Below, piece by piece: positions 9,487 through 18,875 of a DNA stretch of 64,000 nt (the stretch's first letter is position 1; every line of letters begins with the position of its first letter). The stretch lies in contig NZ_CP095412.1 of assembly GCF_023016265.1 (NCBI RefSeq), positions 3,596,001 to 3,660,000 on the forward strand, read 5' to 3'. A program made the position numbers and the translations under genes. The notes beneath the pieces are model-generated. The model was given only the letters and a program-made list of their open reading frames with translations. It was not told where the DNA came from and made no database searches. The DNA is from Blastococcus sp. PRF04-17. GTDB taxonomy: Bacteria; Actinomycetota; Actinomycetes; Mycobacteriales; Geodermatophilaceae.

Positions 9487-10833
9487 GTGACCACGGACAC
9501 AGTCGCGACCGCGCCCCGTCCCGTCGTCCGGGCGGCGGCCCTGCGCCCGGCGAGGACGGCCGTCCGCTGGGCCGTGCGGCACGGGCTCCCGGCCGCCTAC
9601 CTCAGCGGCGGGGCCCGGCGGGGCGATCCCCTCGGGCGGTTGCTCAGGGATCCGGCGGTGCGGGAGGAGCCGTGGCCGCTCTACGAGGAGCTGCGGGCCC
9701 GCGGAGCGGTTGTCCCCGGCAGCCTCGGTCCGGTGACGACGTCCCACGCCGTCGCCTCCGAGGTGCTGCGGTCGGAGTCGTTCGGGTCCGCCCTCCCGCT
9801 GGACCGGGCGCCGCGGTGGATGCAGTGGGCCTTCCGCTTCGGCGACCAGCCGGAGGCCACCGGCGTCGCGGAGCCGCCGTCCATGCTGGTGGTGGACCCG
9901 CCGGACCACACCCGCTTCCGGCGTCTGGTGAGCAAGGCCTTCACCCCGAGGGCGATCACGGCCTTCGAGCCGGCCGTCCAGCAGACCGCCGACCACCTGC
10001 TCGACCGCCTCGAGCGCTCCACCGGTGTGGTCGACCTCGTCGACGCCTACGCCGCCCAGCTGCCCGTGCTCGTCATCGCCGACCTGCTCGGGGTCCCGCG
10101 TGAACGGCGGGAGGACTTCCTGCGGTGGGGTGCCGCCGCCGCGGCCACGCTCGACCCCGGGCTGTCCTTCCGGCGGTACGTGAGCGCCGAGCGGGCGCTG
10201 CGCGCCATGAACGCGTTCCTGGCCGAGCACTTCGCCCGTCTGCGCCGCCACCCCGGCGATGACCTGGTCAGCCGGCTGGTCGGCCTCCCCGAGGAGGAGG
10301 CGCTCACCGAGCGGGAGCTGCACGCGACGGTCCTGCTGCTGCTCGGGGCCGGCTTCGAGACGACGGTGAACCTGCTCGGCAACGCCGTCGTCCTGCTCGA
10401 CGCGCACCGCGACCAGTGGGAGTCGCTGATCGCCGACCCGCCGGGCTGGGACGGCGCGGTCGAGGAGGTGCTCCGGCACGACAGCCCTGTCCAGCTGACC
10501 GGGCGGACGGCCGGTGCGGACGTCGTCATCGCGGGGCAGCCGGTGCGGGCCGGCTCGCGCATGGTCGTCCTGCTCGGTGCGGCCAACCGTGACCCCGAGG
10601 TGTTCCCCGACCCGGCGAGGTTCGACGTGACCCGGCCGAACGCCCGCGACCACCTGGCGTTCTCGGCCGGCATCCACTACTGCCTGGGCGCGGGCCTGGC
10701 CCGTCTCGAGGGCGTGATCGGGCTGCGCAGGCTCAGCGAGCGGTTTCCGGAGCTGCGGGTGAGCGGGCGACCCGAACGACGCGACCTGAGGACGCTCCGG
10801 GGGTTCGAGCGGCTGCCGGTCAGGCTGCGCTGA
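9487..10833 (+). CDS. Cytochrome P450
   Basis: A 448-residue soluble bacterial P450 monooxygenase. The oxygen-binding I helix reads LLLGAGFETT, the K-helix ExxR is EEVLR, and the heme loop FSAGIHYCLG places the iron-ligating Cys at about residue 399. The order and length fit class I bacterial P450s that take electrons from a separate ferredoxin, but no ferredoxin or reductase gene is adjacent. The start is GTG. It is transcribed towards the cysDN operon and ends at a strong hairpin. The substrate cannot be predicted. Confidence 0.93.
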   Translation: MTTDTVATAPRPVVRAAALRPARTAVRWAVRHGLPAAYLSGGARRGDPLGRLLRDPAVREEPWPLYEELRARGAVVPGSLGPVTTSHAVASEVLRSESFGSALPLDRAPRWMQWAFRFGDQPEATGVAEPPSMLVVDPPDHTRFRRLVSKAFTPRAITAFEPAVQQTADHLLDRLERSTGVVDLVDAYAAQLPVLVIADLLGVPRERREDFLRWGAAAAATLDPGLSFRRYVSAERALRAMNAFLAEHFARLRRHPGDDLVSRLVGLPEEEALTERELHATVLLLLGAGFETTVNLLGNAVVLLDAHRDQWESLIADPPGWDGAVEEVLRHDSPVQLTGRTAGADVVIAGQPVRAGSRMVVLLGAANRDPEVFPDPARFDVTRPNARDHLAFSAGIHYCLGAGLARLEGVIGLRRLSERFPELRVSGRPERRDLRTLRGFERLPVRLR

Positions 10834-10852
10834 GAGCACCTCTGGCTTTCGG

Positions 10853-10898
10853 CCTCCTCCAGGGCACCGCCCCGAGCGAGCGAGGGGCGGGGAGGAGG
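10853..10898. terminator. Bidirectional terminator hairpin between P450 and cysN
   Basis: Inner arms CCGCCCC and GGGGCGG enclose GAGCGAGCGA; outer arms CCTCCTCC and GGAGGAGG extend the stem after a small bulge. It sits between convergent genes. The centre resembles the dispersed hairpins at 8175 and 21767. Confidence 0.65.
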
Positions 10899-10904
10899 AG
10901 GTCC

Positions 10905-12212
10905 TTACCCTGCGGGGGTGAGCATCCCGGCGCCGACGGTCGCGTTCGTGGACTCGTCGATGAGGATGAACCGGCCGGTGACCCGGTTGCGCGTGTAGTC
11001 GTCGACGAACAGCGGCTGGGTGACGCGCAGGCGCACCCGGCCGATGTCGTTGAGCCCGAGCTCCTCGGCGTCCTGGTCGCGGTGGAGGGTGTTGACGTCG
11101 AGCCGGTAGGCCAGGTCCTTCACCATCCCGCGGACCGTCCGGGTGGTGTGCTTGATCGCCAGCCGCTGCCGCGGCCGGAGCGGTTCGTCGGCCATCCAGC
11201 AGACGAGGGCGTCGACGTCCTGGGTGACGGTCGGTGCGTTCGCCGGCCGGCAGATGAGGTCGCCGCGGGAGACGTCGACGTCGTCCTCGAGCCGGATGGT
11301 GACCGCCATCGGCGGGAAGGCCTCCTCGACCGGCCCGCGGGGGCCGTCGATCCCGGCGATCGTGCTGGTCAGGCCACTGGGCAGCACCTGGACCTCGTCG
11401 CCGCGCCGCAGCACCCCGCTGGCCACGGTGCCGGCGTACCCGCGGTAGTCGTGGAACGCGTCCGACTGCGGCCGGATCACGTACTGCACCGGGAAACGCG
11501 CGTCGACCAGGTTGCGGTCGCTGGCCACGTGCACGTGCTCGAGGTGGTGCAGCAGGGTGGTGCCCTCGTACCACGGGGTGTTCGGCGAGTGGGTGACGAC
11601 GTTGTCGCCGTGCAGCGCCGAGATCGGGACGACGGTGAGATCGGGGACGTTCAGCTTGGTGGCGAACGCGCTGAACTCGTCGCGGATGTTCTCGTAGACC
11701 TCCTCTGACCAGTCGACGAGATCCATCTTGTTGACCGCGACCACCACGTGCGGCACCCGCAGCAGCGAGGCGAGGAAGGCGTGCCGGCGGCTCTGCTCGA
11801 GCATGCCCTTGCGGGCGTCGACGAGCACGATCGCGAGGTCGGCGGTGGAGGCGCCGGTGACCATGTTGCGCGTGTACTGCACGTGCCCGGGGGTGTCGGC
11901 CAGGATGAAGGTGCGCCGCGGGGTGGAGAAGTACCGGTAGGCGACGTCGATCGTGATGCCCTGCTCGCGCTCGGCGCGCAGCCCGTCGGTGAGCAGCGCG
12001 AGGTCGACGTAGTCGCCCTTGCTGGCCCGCTCGACCGCCTCGTACTGGTCCTCGAAGATGGCCTTGCTGTCGTAGAGCAGCCGGCCGATCAGCGTGCTCT
12101 TGCCGTCGTCGACGGAGCCCGCGGTCGCGATGCGGAGGATGTCCTTGCGGGCGAGCGCGACGTCGTGCGCGTGCTCTGCCTCGGGGGTGTGCAGGTCCAC
12201 AGGGTCGCTCAT
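10905..12212 (-). CDS. cysN: Sulfate adenylyltransferase subunit 1 (GTPase)
   Basis: The 435-residue regulatory GTPase of ATP sulfurylase, which with CysD makes adenosine 5'-phosphosulfate from sulfate and ATP. Translation-factor G motifs are clear: GSVDDGKST (G1), DTPGH (G3), VAVNKMDLVDW (G4). EF-Tu-like beta-barrel domains follow. The length matches a stand-alone CysN with no fused APS kinase (CysC) domain. Its ATG overlaps the cysD stop by one base (TGATG), so the two are co-translated. No APS kinase or reductase gene is in the window. Confidence 0.95.
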   Translation of the reverse strand: MSDPVDLHTPEAEHAHDVALARKDILRIATAGSVDDGKSTLIGRLLYDSKAIFEDQYEAVERASKGDYVDLALLTDGLRAEREQGITIDVAYRYFSTPRRTFILADTPGHVQYTRNMVTGASTADLAIVLVDARKGMLEQSRRHAFLASLLRVPHVVVAVNKMDLVDWSEEVYENIRDEFSAFATKLNVPDLTVVPISALHGDNVVTHSPNTPWYEGTTLLHHLEHVHVASDRNLVDARFPVQYVIRPQSDAFHDYRGYAGTVASGVLRRGDEVQVLPSGLTSTIAGIDGPRGPVEEAFPPMAVTIRLEDDVDVSRGDLICRPANAPTVTQDVDALVCWMADEPLRPRQRLAIKHTTRTVRGMVKDLAYRLDVNTLHRDQDAEELGLNDIGRVRLRVTQPLFVDDYTRNRVTGRFILIDESTNATVGAGMLTPAG

Positions 12213-13132
12213 CAGAAGTACCCCTCCTTCTTGCGGTCCTCCATGGCGGCGTCGCTGACCTTGTCGTCGCCGCGGGTGGCGCCGCGCTCGGTCATCCGGG
12301 TCACCGCGATCTCGGCGATGACGTCCTCGACCGTGGCGGCCTCCGAGAGCACGGCGGCGGTCAGATTGGCGTCACCGACGGTGCGGTAGCGGACCGTCTC
12401 CTTGCGGACCTGCTCGCCTTCCTTCGGGCGGATGAACTCGTTGACCGCGTAGAGCATCCCCTGCCGCTCGACGACCTCCCGCTCCTGCGCGAGGTAGAGC
12501 GGGGGGATCGCGATGTTCTCGCGGAGGATGTACTGCCAGATGTCGAGCTCGGTCCAGTTGGACAACGGGAACACGCGGATCGACTCGCCCAGGTGGATCC
12601 GGCCGTTGTAGAGGTCCCAGATCTCCGGGCGCTGGTTCTTGGGGTCCCACTGCCCGAACTCGTCGCGGAAGGAGAAGACCCGCTCCTTGGCCCGCGCCTT
12701 GTCCTCGTCCCGGCGCGCGCCGCCGAACAGCGCGGTGAAGCCGTGCTCCTCGACCGCGTCGAGCAACACCGGCGTCTGGATCCGGTTGCGCGAGCCGTTG
12801 GGCTCCTCCTTGACCAGGCCCTTGGCGATCGCGTCGGGCACCGAGGCCACGATCAGCTGCACGCCGAGCTCGGCCACGCGCTTGTCGCGGAACTCCAGGA
12901 CGTCGGGGAAGTTCAGCCCGGTGTCGACGTGCATCACCGGGAAGGGGATGCGGGCCGGCGCGAACGCCTTGCGGGCCAGCTCCAGCATCACGATGGAGTC
13001 CTTGCCGCCGGAGAACAGCAGCACGGGGCGCTCGAGCTCGGCGACCACCTCGCGGATGACGTGGATCGATTCGGCCTCCAGCGTCTCCAGCTGGCTGAGT
13101 CGGTAGTCAGGCCGGTGGTGCAGCGTCGTCAC
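12212..13132 (-). CDS. cysD: Sulfate adenylyltransferase subunit 2
   Basis: The 306-residue catalytic subunit of ATP sulfurylase, of the PP-loop ATP pyrophosphatase fold. The PP-loop VLLFSGGKDSIVMLEL is near residue 38, with HVDTGLNFPDVLEFRD after it and the C-terminal MTERGATRGDDKVSDAAME typical of CysD. First gene of cysDN. The GTG start follows a 110-base gap holding a hairpin and then cysQ, so cysQ, cysD and cysN all run leftward and may form one sulfate-assimilation unit. Confidence 0.96.
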   Translation of the reverse strand: MTTLHHRPDYRLSQLETLEAESIHVIREVVAELERPVLLFSGGKDSIVMLELARKAFAPARIPFPVMHVDTGLNFPDVLEFRDKRVAELGVQLIVASVPDAIAKGLVKEEPNGSRNRIQTPVLLDAVEEHGFTALFGGARRDEDKARAKERVFSFRDEFGQWDPKNQRPEIWDLYNGRIHLGESIRVFPLSNWTELDIWQYILRENIAIPPLYLAQEREVVERQGMLYAVNEFIRPKEGEQVRKETVRYRTVGDANLTAAVLSEAATVEDVIAEIAVTRMTERGATRGDDKVSDAAMEDRKKEGYF

Positions 13133-13206
13133 GGGGTGGACTCCGGTTGTCGGCGGCAGAGCTGGCTGGGCACGGCTGGGTGGCGCACGTCAGCGTTGAC
13201 GACCAA

Positions 13207-13225
13207 CCGCATCGGATCGATGCGG
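13207..13225. promoter_or_regulatory. Inverted repeat between cysQ and cysD
   Basis: Perfect arms CCGCATC and GATGCGG separated by GGATC, in the gap between the cysQ stop and the cysD start. It could be an operator for cysD or a weak terminator for cysQ. No T tract is present. Confidence 0.4.
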
Positions 13226-13243
13226 ATTCCCGACCAGTGTCCG

Positions 13244-13983
13244 CTATGACGAAGAGCGCACCGCAGCCAGCACCCGTTCGGCGAGCTCCGGACGGCAGAC
13301 GACGAGGTCTGGCAGGGATGGTTCCGGGGCGTTGTAGACCAGTGGCGAGCCGTCGAGACGGCAGGCCGTCAACCCGGCGGACCGGGCGACGGCCACCGGC
13401 GCGGCGGAGTCCCACTGGTACATGCCACCGGCGTGCACGTAGGCGTCGACCTCGCCGCGGGCCACCGCGACGGTCTTGTAGCCGGCCGACCCCATCGGCA
13501 CGAGCTCGGCGCCGAGCGTCGCGGCGACCGCATCGGCGACGGCGGGGGCCGGCTCCGGCTCACCGCGATGCGGACCGGTCCGTCCGCTCGCGCCGGCAGT
13601 CGCGGAGCGGGGTCGGTGAGCAGCAGCTCGCCGAGCCCCGGCAGGGCCACGGCGGCCGCCGTCAGCTCGCCGCTCGACCACAGGGCGACGTGCACCGCCC
13701 AGTCGTGCCGGTCCTCCTCGCCGTACTCCCGCGTGCCGTCGAGCGGGTCGACGATCCAGACCCGCGATGCGGCGAGACGGCGGCGGTCGTCGACGGCCTC
13801 CTCGCTGAAGACCACGTCGTCCGGCCGCTCCGCGGTGAGGACGGCGACGATCGCCTCCTGCGCCGCCGCGTCACCCGCGTCGCCGAGCGGGCGTCCGCCG
13901 AGGCCGCACCCGCGCAGGGCGACGAGCGCCCCCGCTGCCGCTCGTGCAGCGCGGGCGGCGACCTCCACGTCCCCCGCGGTCAC
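13244..13983 (-). CDS. cysQ: 3'(2'),5'-bisphosphate nucleotidase CysQ, interrupted by one frameshift
   Basis: A roughly 246-residue inositol-monophosphatase-fold phosphatase that clears 3'-phosphoadenosine 5'-phosphate from sulfate assimilation. The metal site is visible as FSEEAVDD and VDPLDGTREY; late motifs are AYVHAGGMYQWDSAAPVAVA and LPDLVVCRPELAERVL. The front part ends in ...IAVSRSRPP and the rest resumes at AVADAVAATLGAELVPMGS in another frame. The break is at the G5 run 13544-13548 (C5 on the coding strand); six would join them. The GTG start overlaps the upstream thioesterase stop by 4 bases. A general inositol phosphatase is the alternative, but the sulfate genes next door favour CysQ. 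Confidence 0.85.
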
Positions 13984-14690
13984 TCGTCCTCGACGGCCGT
14001 CGCGTCGGTGGCCCGGCTGGGCGGCCGGTGTTCGCCGGAGGCGTCGGTGATGCCGCCGAAGATGGTCGTCAACTTCTCCTGGCGGGGCAGGACGAACAGT
14101 CCGCGCGCCTCGACCAGCGGCTCGTCGGGGGCGGCCGCCAGCGCGATGGTCCCCACGATGAGCGACTTGCGGCCGGTGGTCTCGGCCACGCGGCCCCGGA
14201 AGGCCAGCTTCTCCCCGACGGGCAGGGGGCCGCGGTAGTCCAGTTCCAGGTGCACGGTCATGCCCCAGACGCCGGCGGCGGCCGCCGTGTCCCCCAGCAC
14301 CTGGTCCATGAGCAGGGCGCTCATCCCGCCGTGCACGTAGCTGGGCGGGCCCTCGTAGGCCACGCCGAGCGTCGCCTCGCCCACCAGGCCGTCCTCGGCC
14401 CGCCGCAGCCGCAGCGGCGGGGCCATCCCGTTGCCCGGGCCGCTCACGGGGTTGAACACCCGCCGGCCGGTGGACGGGTCGTCGAGGGCCGACAGCTGGG
14501 ACGCCGGTCGGCGCGCCACGGCCAGCCGCTCGGTCACCTGGCGGACCAGGTCGGCGGCCGTCCGCACCTCGGCCGGGTGGACGGTCGTCGTGACCGAGAC
14601 CTCGATCAGCTCGCGCAGCGCCGTCCCGAGGTCGACCACGGCGGCCAGCGGTTCGGCGTCCGGGAGGGCCACGTCGCTGTCGTTCATCAC
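13980..14690 (-). CDS. PaaI/4HBT-family thioesterase
   Basis: 236 residues with a hotdog-fold thioesterase domain in the C-terminal half. The signature region is YEGPPSYVHGGMSALLMDQVLGDTA, containing the HGG-x(8)-D pattern of the PaaI-like acyl-CoA thioesterases, followed by MTVHLELDYRGPLPVG. An N-terminal helical stretch of about 70 residues precedes it. Likely substrates are acyl- or aryl-CoA esters, not specified by sequence. It overlaps cysQ by 4 bases and may be first in the cysQ-cysD-cysN unit, although a thioesterase has no known role there. Confidence 0.85.
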   Translation of the reverse strand: MMNDSDVALPDAEPLAAVVDLGTALRELIEVSVTTTVHPAEVRTAADLVRQVTERLAVARRPASQLSALDDPSTGRRVFNPVSGPGNGMAPPLRLRRAEDGLVGEATLGVAYEGPPSYVHGGMSALLMDQVLGDTAAAAGVWGMTVHLELDYRGPLPVGEKLAFRGRVAETTGRKSLIVGTIALAAAPDEPLVEARGLFVLPRQEKLTTIFGGITDASGEHRPPSRATDATAVEDE

Positions 14691-14704
14691 GACCGCGAAT
14701 GCTG

Positions 14705-16216
14705 TCAGGGCCGTGGGGCCGGTTCCGCGTCGCCCCCGGTGGGCGCCCGGTGCTGCGGCCCGGAGCGGGGGAGCCGGACGGTCACCGCCGCCCCCTCGCC
14801 GGGGGCGGTGTCGAGGTGGACGGAACCGCCGTGCGCGGCGACCAGGGAGGCCACGATGGCCAGCCCGAGCCCGGTGCCCCCGGCGGCGCGCGTCCGGGAG
14901 GCATCGGCCCGGTAGAAGCGCTCGAACGCCCGCTCCGCGTCGGCCACCTCCATGCCCGGCCCCTCGTCGGCGACGCGCAGCAGCAGGACGTCGGGGTCCG
15001 CGTCGTCCCCGGCGACCGTGACGGTGATCCGGGTGCCGGGCGGTGTGTGGGTCAGGGCGTTGGTGACCAGGTTGCCGACCACCTGGCGCAGAGCGGACTC
15101 GTCGCCGACCACCACGGGCACATCGGTCAGCGAGTCGTCGAGCCGCAGCGCGATCGGCCGGTCCGGCTGCACCGCCGTGGCGTCGTGCACCGCGTCGCCG
15201 GCGATGCCGGCGAGGTCGACCGGGGCGAAGGTCAGTGGTCGCTGCTGGTCCATGCGGGCCAGCAGGAGCAGGTCCTCGACGAGCAGGCCCATCCGCGACC
15301 CCTCGGCCTCGATGCGCTCCATCAGCCGGCGCACGTCGTCGTCGCTGCGCACGGCCCCCTGCCGGTAGAGCTCGGCGAAACCCCGGATCGAGGTGAGCGG
15401 CGTGCGCAGCTCGTGGCTGGCGTCGGCCACGAACCGGCGCATGCGGTCCTCCGAGCCGCGCGCCTCCTCCTCGGAGGCCTGCTGCGCACGGAAGGCGCTC
15501 TCGATCCGCGACAGCATGCCGTTGAGGGCGAGGGAGAGCCGGCCGACCTCGGTGCGCTCATCCCCGACGGGCACGCGCCGGGACAGGTCGCCCTCCGCGA
15601 TGGCGCGGGCCGTCCGCTCGACCTCGACCAGGGGCCGGAGGCTGTTGCGGACCAGCAGGTAACCGGCGGCGCCGAGCACCGTGAGCACGATCAGGCCCAC
15701 GACGACCTCGATCCGGACCAGCCGGCCGATGGCGTTCGCGTCGCCGCGCTGCTCGGCGGCGACCACCAGCATGTATCCGCCCGGTAGCTCCGCCGAGGTC
15801 ATCCGCCAGTCGTCCCTGCCCGAGGAGTCGACGTCGAAGGGACCGGTGCCGCTGCGCAGCTTCTCGATCGCGGCGTCGTCGACCTCGGGCATCTCGTCGC
15901 CCGGGCCGCGGGGTGCGGCGAGGACGATGGGCTCGTCGTCGTCCGGGGCGAGGCAGGCCACGTAGGTGGGGCTCGGCTGGGCGTACTCCGGCTCGGCGAT
16001 GCACGCCTGCAGCAGTCCCGGGGTGCGCGCGAAGCCCATGACGCTGTCGCGCAGCTCGTCGTCGCTCTGCTGCTGCAGGTACTGCTTGAGCAGCGAGGTC
16101 GCCGTCACCCCGGTCGCCGCGAGCGCGACCGCGACCAGCGCGACCAGGAGCGCGACCAGGGTGATCCGGAGCGGGACGCGCGGCCCGCGGTCGGGGCTGG
16201 CCGGCGCCTGCGTCAC
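14705..16216 (-). CDS. Sensor histidine kinase
   Basis: A 503-residue membrane kinase. It has one N-terminal helix (about residues 15-40), an extracytoplasmic sensor of roughly 130 residues, a second helix (VVVGLIVLTVLGAAGYLLV), a HAMP domain, the phosphoacceptor H-box SHELRTPLTSIRGFAELY, and an HATPase with N-box VVGNLVTNALTH, G1 VADEGPGMEV and G2 GGTGLGLAIV. The GTG start overlaps the response regulator's stop by 4 bases. The architecture resembles mycobacterial TrcS/TcrY-type kinases; the signal is unknown. Confidence 0.93.
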   Translation of the reverse strand: MTQAPASPDRGPRVPLRITLVALLVALVAVALAATGVTATSLLKQYLQQQSDDELRDSVMGFARTPGLLQACIAEPEYAQPSPTYVACLAPDDDEPIVLAAPRGPGDEMPEVDDAAIEKLRSGTGPFDVDSSGRDDWRMTSAELPGGYMLVVAAEQRGDANAIGRLVRIEVVVGLIVLTVLGAAGYLLVRNSLRPLVEVERTARAIAEGDLSRRVPVGDERTEVGRLSLALNGMLSRIESAFRAQQASEEEARGSEDRMRRFVADASHELRTPLTSIRGFAELYRQGAVRSDDDVRRLMERIEAEGSRMGLLVEDLLLLARMDQQRPLTFAPVDLAGIAGDAVHDATAVQPDRPIALRLDDSLTDVPVVVGDESALRQVVGNLVTNALTHTPPGTRITVTVAGDDADPDVLLLRVADEGPGMEVADAERAFERFYRADASRTRAAGGTGLGLAIVASLVAAHGGSVHLDTAPGEGAAVTVRLPRSGPQHRAPTGGDAEPAPRP

Positions 16217-16992
16217 GACCCCCGCGGCAACCGCAGCGTGTAGCCGACCCCCCGGATGGTCTGCAGCAGGCGGGGCTCGGTGGTGTCGATCTTTCGACGC
16301 AGGTAGGAGATGTAGGACTCCACGACGTTGGCCTCGCCGTTGAAGTCGTAGTTCCAGACGTGGTCGAGGATCTGCGCCTTGGACAGCACCCGCCCGGCGT
16401 TGGCCATGAGGTAGCGCAGCAGCTTGAACTCGGTCGGGGAGAGGCTGATCACCTCGCCGGCCTTGATGACCTCGTGGCTCTCCTCGTCCAGTTCGATGTC
16501 GGCGAAGGTGAGGCGGGGGGCCTCCGCCGCGGCCGGCTGCGCGCCGGCGGTCCGCCGCAGCACCGCGCGGATCCGAGCGATGACCTCGTCGAGGCTGAAC
16601 GGCTTGGTGACGTAGTCGTCGCCGCCGAGCGTGAGGCCCGAGACCTTGTCCTCGGCGGCGTCCTTGGCCGTGAGGAAGAGCACCGGTGTGTGCCGGCCGG
16701 CCTGGCGCAGTCGGCGGACGACGCCGAAGCCGTCCAGTCCCGGCATCATCACGTCGAGCACGAGCAGGTCGGGCCGGAAGGAGTCGGCGAGCGCGAGCGC
16801 CTGCTGGCCGTCGGCCGCGGTCGCGACCTCGAATCCCGCGTAGCGCAGGCTGGCCGAGAGCAGCTCCCGGATGTTGGGCTCGTCGTCCACGACGAGCAGC
16901 CGGGCCTCCGGCGTCGTGCTGGTGTGCCCACCATGGGACTGCGAGGTGCCGGCCACGGGTCCTCCGGTCGGGCGAGCGGGTGCCGTCGTCAT
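16213..16992 (-). CDS. OmpR-family response regulator
   Basis: 259 residues. The receiver has the acidic pair in VVDDEPNIREL, the phosphoacceptor Asp in LLVLDVMMPGLDG, Thr in LFLTAKD and Lys in YVTKPF, so it is complete. The C-terminal winged helix (LSPTEFKLLRYLMANAGRVLSKAQIL ... VESYISYLRRKID) is of the OmpR/PhoB type. The ATG at 16992 leaves a 35-residue, His/Ser/Gly-rich leader before the receiver; a later start is possible. It pairs with the kinase gene that follows it in the operon. Confidence 0.92.
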   Translation of the reverse strand: MTTAPARPTGGPVAGTSQSHGGHTSTTPEARLLVVDDEPNIRELLSASLRYAGFEVATAADGQQALALADSFRPDLLVLDVMMPGLDGFGVVRRLRQAGRHTPVLFLTAKDAAEDKVSGLTLGGDDYVTKPFSLDEVIARIRAVLRRTAGAQPAAAEAPRLTFADIELDEESHEVIKAGEVISLSPTEFKLLRYLMANAGRVLSKAQILDHVWNYDFNGEANVVESYISYLRRKIDTTEPRLLQTIRGVGYTLRLPRGS

Positions 16993-17083
16993 GCCCTCGA
17001 CGGTGACGCCTCCGCCTGCGGTCGCTCTGGACGCTACCTGTGAACTTCCTGGGCGGCCGCGGCCGACCGGCCGGTGGGCCGGC

Positions 17084-17875
17084 TCAGCCGGCTGGTGACA
17101 TGGCCCGACCGCGCCGCCAGTAGCCGATCGCGTGGTGCTGCGCGCGGCCGAGCCCCCACCGTCCCCGCAGGTCGGCCCGGATGGCGCGGACCGCGGCCGA
17201 CTCACCGGCGACCCACGCGAACAGGTCGTCGGTCGCCGGGCGCTCCAGGGCGGCGACGGCGTCGGCCAGCAGCGAGTGCTCGCCCGGGAGCGCGTCTCCC
17301 CGGTGCAGCCACCGCACGTCCACCCCCGCGGGTGCGGTCAGCGGCTGCTCCTCCTCCGGGCCCGCAACCTCGAGCAGCGCCGTCCCGACGGTCGCCGGGG
17401 CTGCCGCCGACAGGATCCGGCTGATCGCGGGCAGGGCCGTCTCGTCACCGACGAGCAGCAGGTGGGCCGCGGCACGGTCACCCAGCGAGGCCGCGCCCGC
17501 CACGCCGAGCAGCGCGCCGGGTTCGGCGGCCGTCGCCCAGGCCGCGGCGGGTCCGTCGCCGTGCAGCACGAAGTCGATCTCCACCTCGCCCGCCGCCGGG
17601 TCCTGGCGGCGGGCGGTGTAGCTGCGCAGGCTGACGCCGTGGCTGCCCAGTGGCCACACGATCCGCCCGTCGCGGGCCACCCCGGGCCAGTGCGGGGCCC
17701 GGTCGCCCACGCGCGGGACCAGCAGGTTGACGGTCGGGCCGGCTCCGGCCACCGCGGCCGCGCTGCCGGAGAGCACCACCCGGCGCACCGAGGGGGTGAC
17801 GTCGCGAACGGAGACGACGGTCAGGACGTCCACCGGGCTGGGGCCCTCGGAGGTGCCGGCATCGGGGGTGGTCAC
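17084..17875 (-). CDS. Siderophore-interacting protein (FAD-dependent ferric-siderophore reductase family)
   Basis: About 263 residues. The N-terminal ferredoxin-reductase-like FAD domain holds SLRSYTARRQD (the RxYT flavin motif) and EIDFVLHGDGPAAAWA. The C-terminal NAD(P)H-binding domain holds LLLVGDETALPAISRIL and ends with HAIGYWRRGRA, the usual SIP-family close. These proteins release iron from ferric siderophores in the cytoplasm by reduction. The GTG at 17875 is chosen because it lies just before the domain; the frame is open upstream without similarity. No siderophore transporter or synthesis gene is adjacent. Confidence 0.88.
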   Translation of the reverse strand: MTTPDAGTSEGPSPVDVLTVVSVRDVTPSVRRVVLSGSAAAVAGAGPTVNLLVPRVGDRAPHWPGVARDGRIVWPLGSHGVSLRSYTARRQDPAAGEVEIDFVLHGDGPAAAWATAAEPGALLGVAGAASLGDRAAAHLLLVGDETALPAISRILSAAAPATVGTALLEVAGPEEEQPLTAPAGVDVRWLHRGDALPGEHSLLADAVAALERPATDDLFAWVAGESAAVRAIRADLRGRWGLGRAQHHAIGYWRRGRAMSPAG

Positions 17876-18151
17876 GTCGGCCCAGGGTAGGTGGACCCCG
17901 GACAGGGGCCGGCCCGGCCGTCTCCGGGGGAATGGAGTCGACCGGGCCGGCGATCGTGGACGGGTGCGGATCTCACCGTGGGTAGTCATCACGCGCCGTC
18001 TAGCAGCGCGGATGTGGGATCCACCCCCGTCCCCGTGAACGCTACGTGACGAAAGCCGGTCTGCCACTGCCCGCAGGAGTGAGGTCTGGTCCCGAACGGG
18101 TGATCCGCAACGCCATGTGTGTGCGCGGCCCCGGACGGGCAGGGGGGAGGC

Positions 18152-18376
18152 ATGGCTGACGACCGGCATCAGGACGGCCCCAGCACGGGTGATCACGTCT
18201 CCTGGAAGACCCACGGGACCACCACCGAGGGCACCGTCGAACGGAAGATCACCTCCGACACCGAGGCGTCGGGCCGGACGGTCCGCGCCAGCCCGGACGA
18301 GCCGCAGTACGAGGTGACGTCGGACAAGAGCGGCCGCACGGCGGTCCACAAGCCCGGCGCGCTGACGAAGGACTGA
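18152..18376 (+). CDS. DUF2945 (hypervirulence-associated, Tudor-like) small protein
   Basis: 74 residues. The segment GDHVSWKTHGTTTEGTVERKITSDTE and the ending QYEVTSDKSGRTAVHKPGAL match the DUF2945 family: a small beta-barrel of unknown function common in actinobacteria and rhizobia. The ATG follows the strong site GGGGGGAGG. It is the first of two short genes, with DUF2795 43 bases downstream. Confidence 0.82.
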   Translation: MADDRHQDGPSTGDHVSWKTHGTTTEGTVERKITSDTEASGRTVRASPDEPQYEVTSDKSGRTAVHKPGALTKD

Positions 18377-18418
18377 CCACGGCCCGGCGTCGTCCGGGTC
18401 CGAACAGCAGGAGGCACA

Positions 18419-18850
18419 GTGACCGAGTCCGGAGACCAGTTCGCCGGCACGTCCGCCCGCAGCACCAAGCACGGCCCCCGGATGGACGAGGAGCTCGAGC
18501 ACGAGATCCAGGGGATGCTCAAGGCGGAGCGCGCGACGCGCGCCGCGGAGTGGCGCGAGGTCGAGCCGGTCGCCGAGGGCGACCCGCACATCGACGCCGA
18601 TCCGGCCGGGACGCTCGTCGGGGGCGTCCCGGTCGGGATGACCGAGGACGCCGTCGTCGCCCGCGCCGAGCTGGCCCGCTGGCTGACCCGCGAGCCCTTC
18701 CCCGGAACCCGCGACCAGCTCGTCGAGGCCGCCCGTGACCACCGGGCCCCCGACGTCGTGGTCGCGGAGCTGGAGAAGCTGCCCGAGGGAGAGGTCTTCG
18801 AGCGGATCGGCGACGTGACCCGCGCCCTGGGGTACCCGACCGAGACCTGA
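18419..18850 (+). CDS. DUF2795 domain protein
   Basis: 143 residues, starting at GTG after an AGGAGG-like site. The N-terminal half is charged (RMDEELEHEIQGMLKAERAT) and the C-terminal half carries the DUF2795 core: AELARWLTREPFPGTRDQLV followed by LEKLPEGEVFERIGDVTRALG. This domain recurs in small actinobacterial proteins and has no proven function. It is co-oriented with the DUF2945 gene and probably in the same transcript. Confidence 0.8.
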   Translation: MTESGDQFAGTSARSTKHGPRMDEELEHEIQGMLKAERATRAAEWREVEPVAEGDPHIDADPAGTLVGGVPVGMTEDAVVARAELARWLTREPFPGTRDQLVEAARDHRAPDVVVAELEKLPEGEVFERIGDVTRALGYPTET

Positions 18851-18875
18851 TCGAGGACCAGGCGGACGCGACGGC

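Noticed and set aside
13133-13190. Short GTG ORF with one Cys codon ending at the cysD start, as a second sulfur leader peptide
   Set aside because: It has a single Cys codon, no RRxVDL-type motif and no clear -10 element at leaderless distance; too weak next to the leader at 34863.
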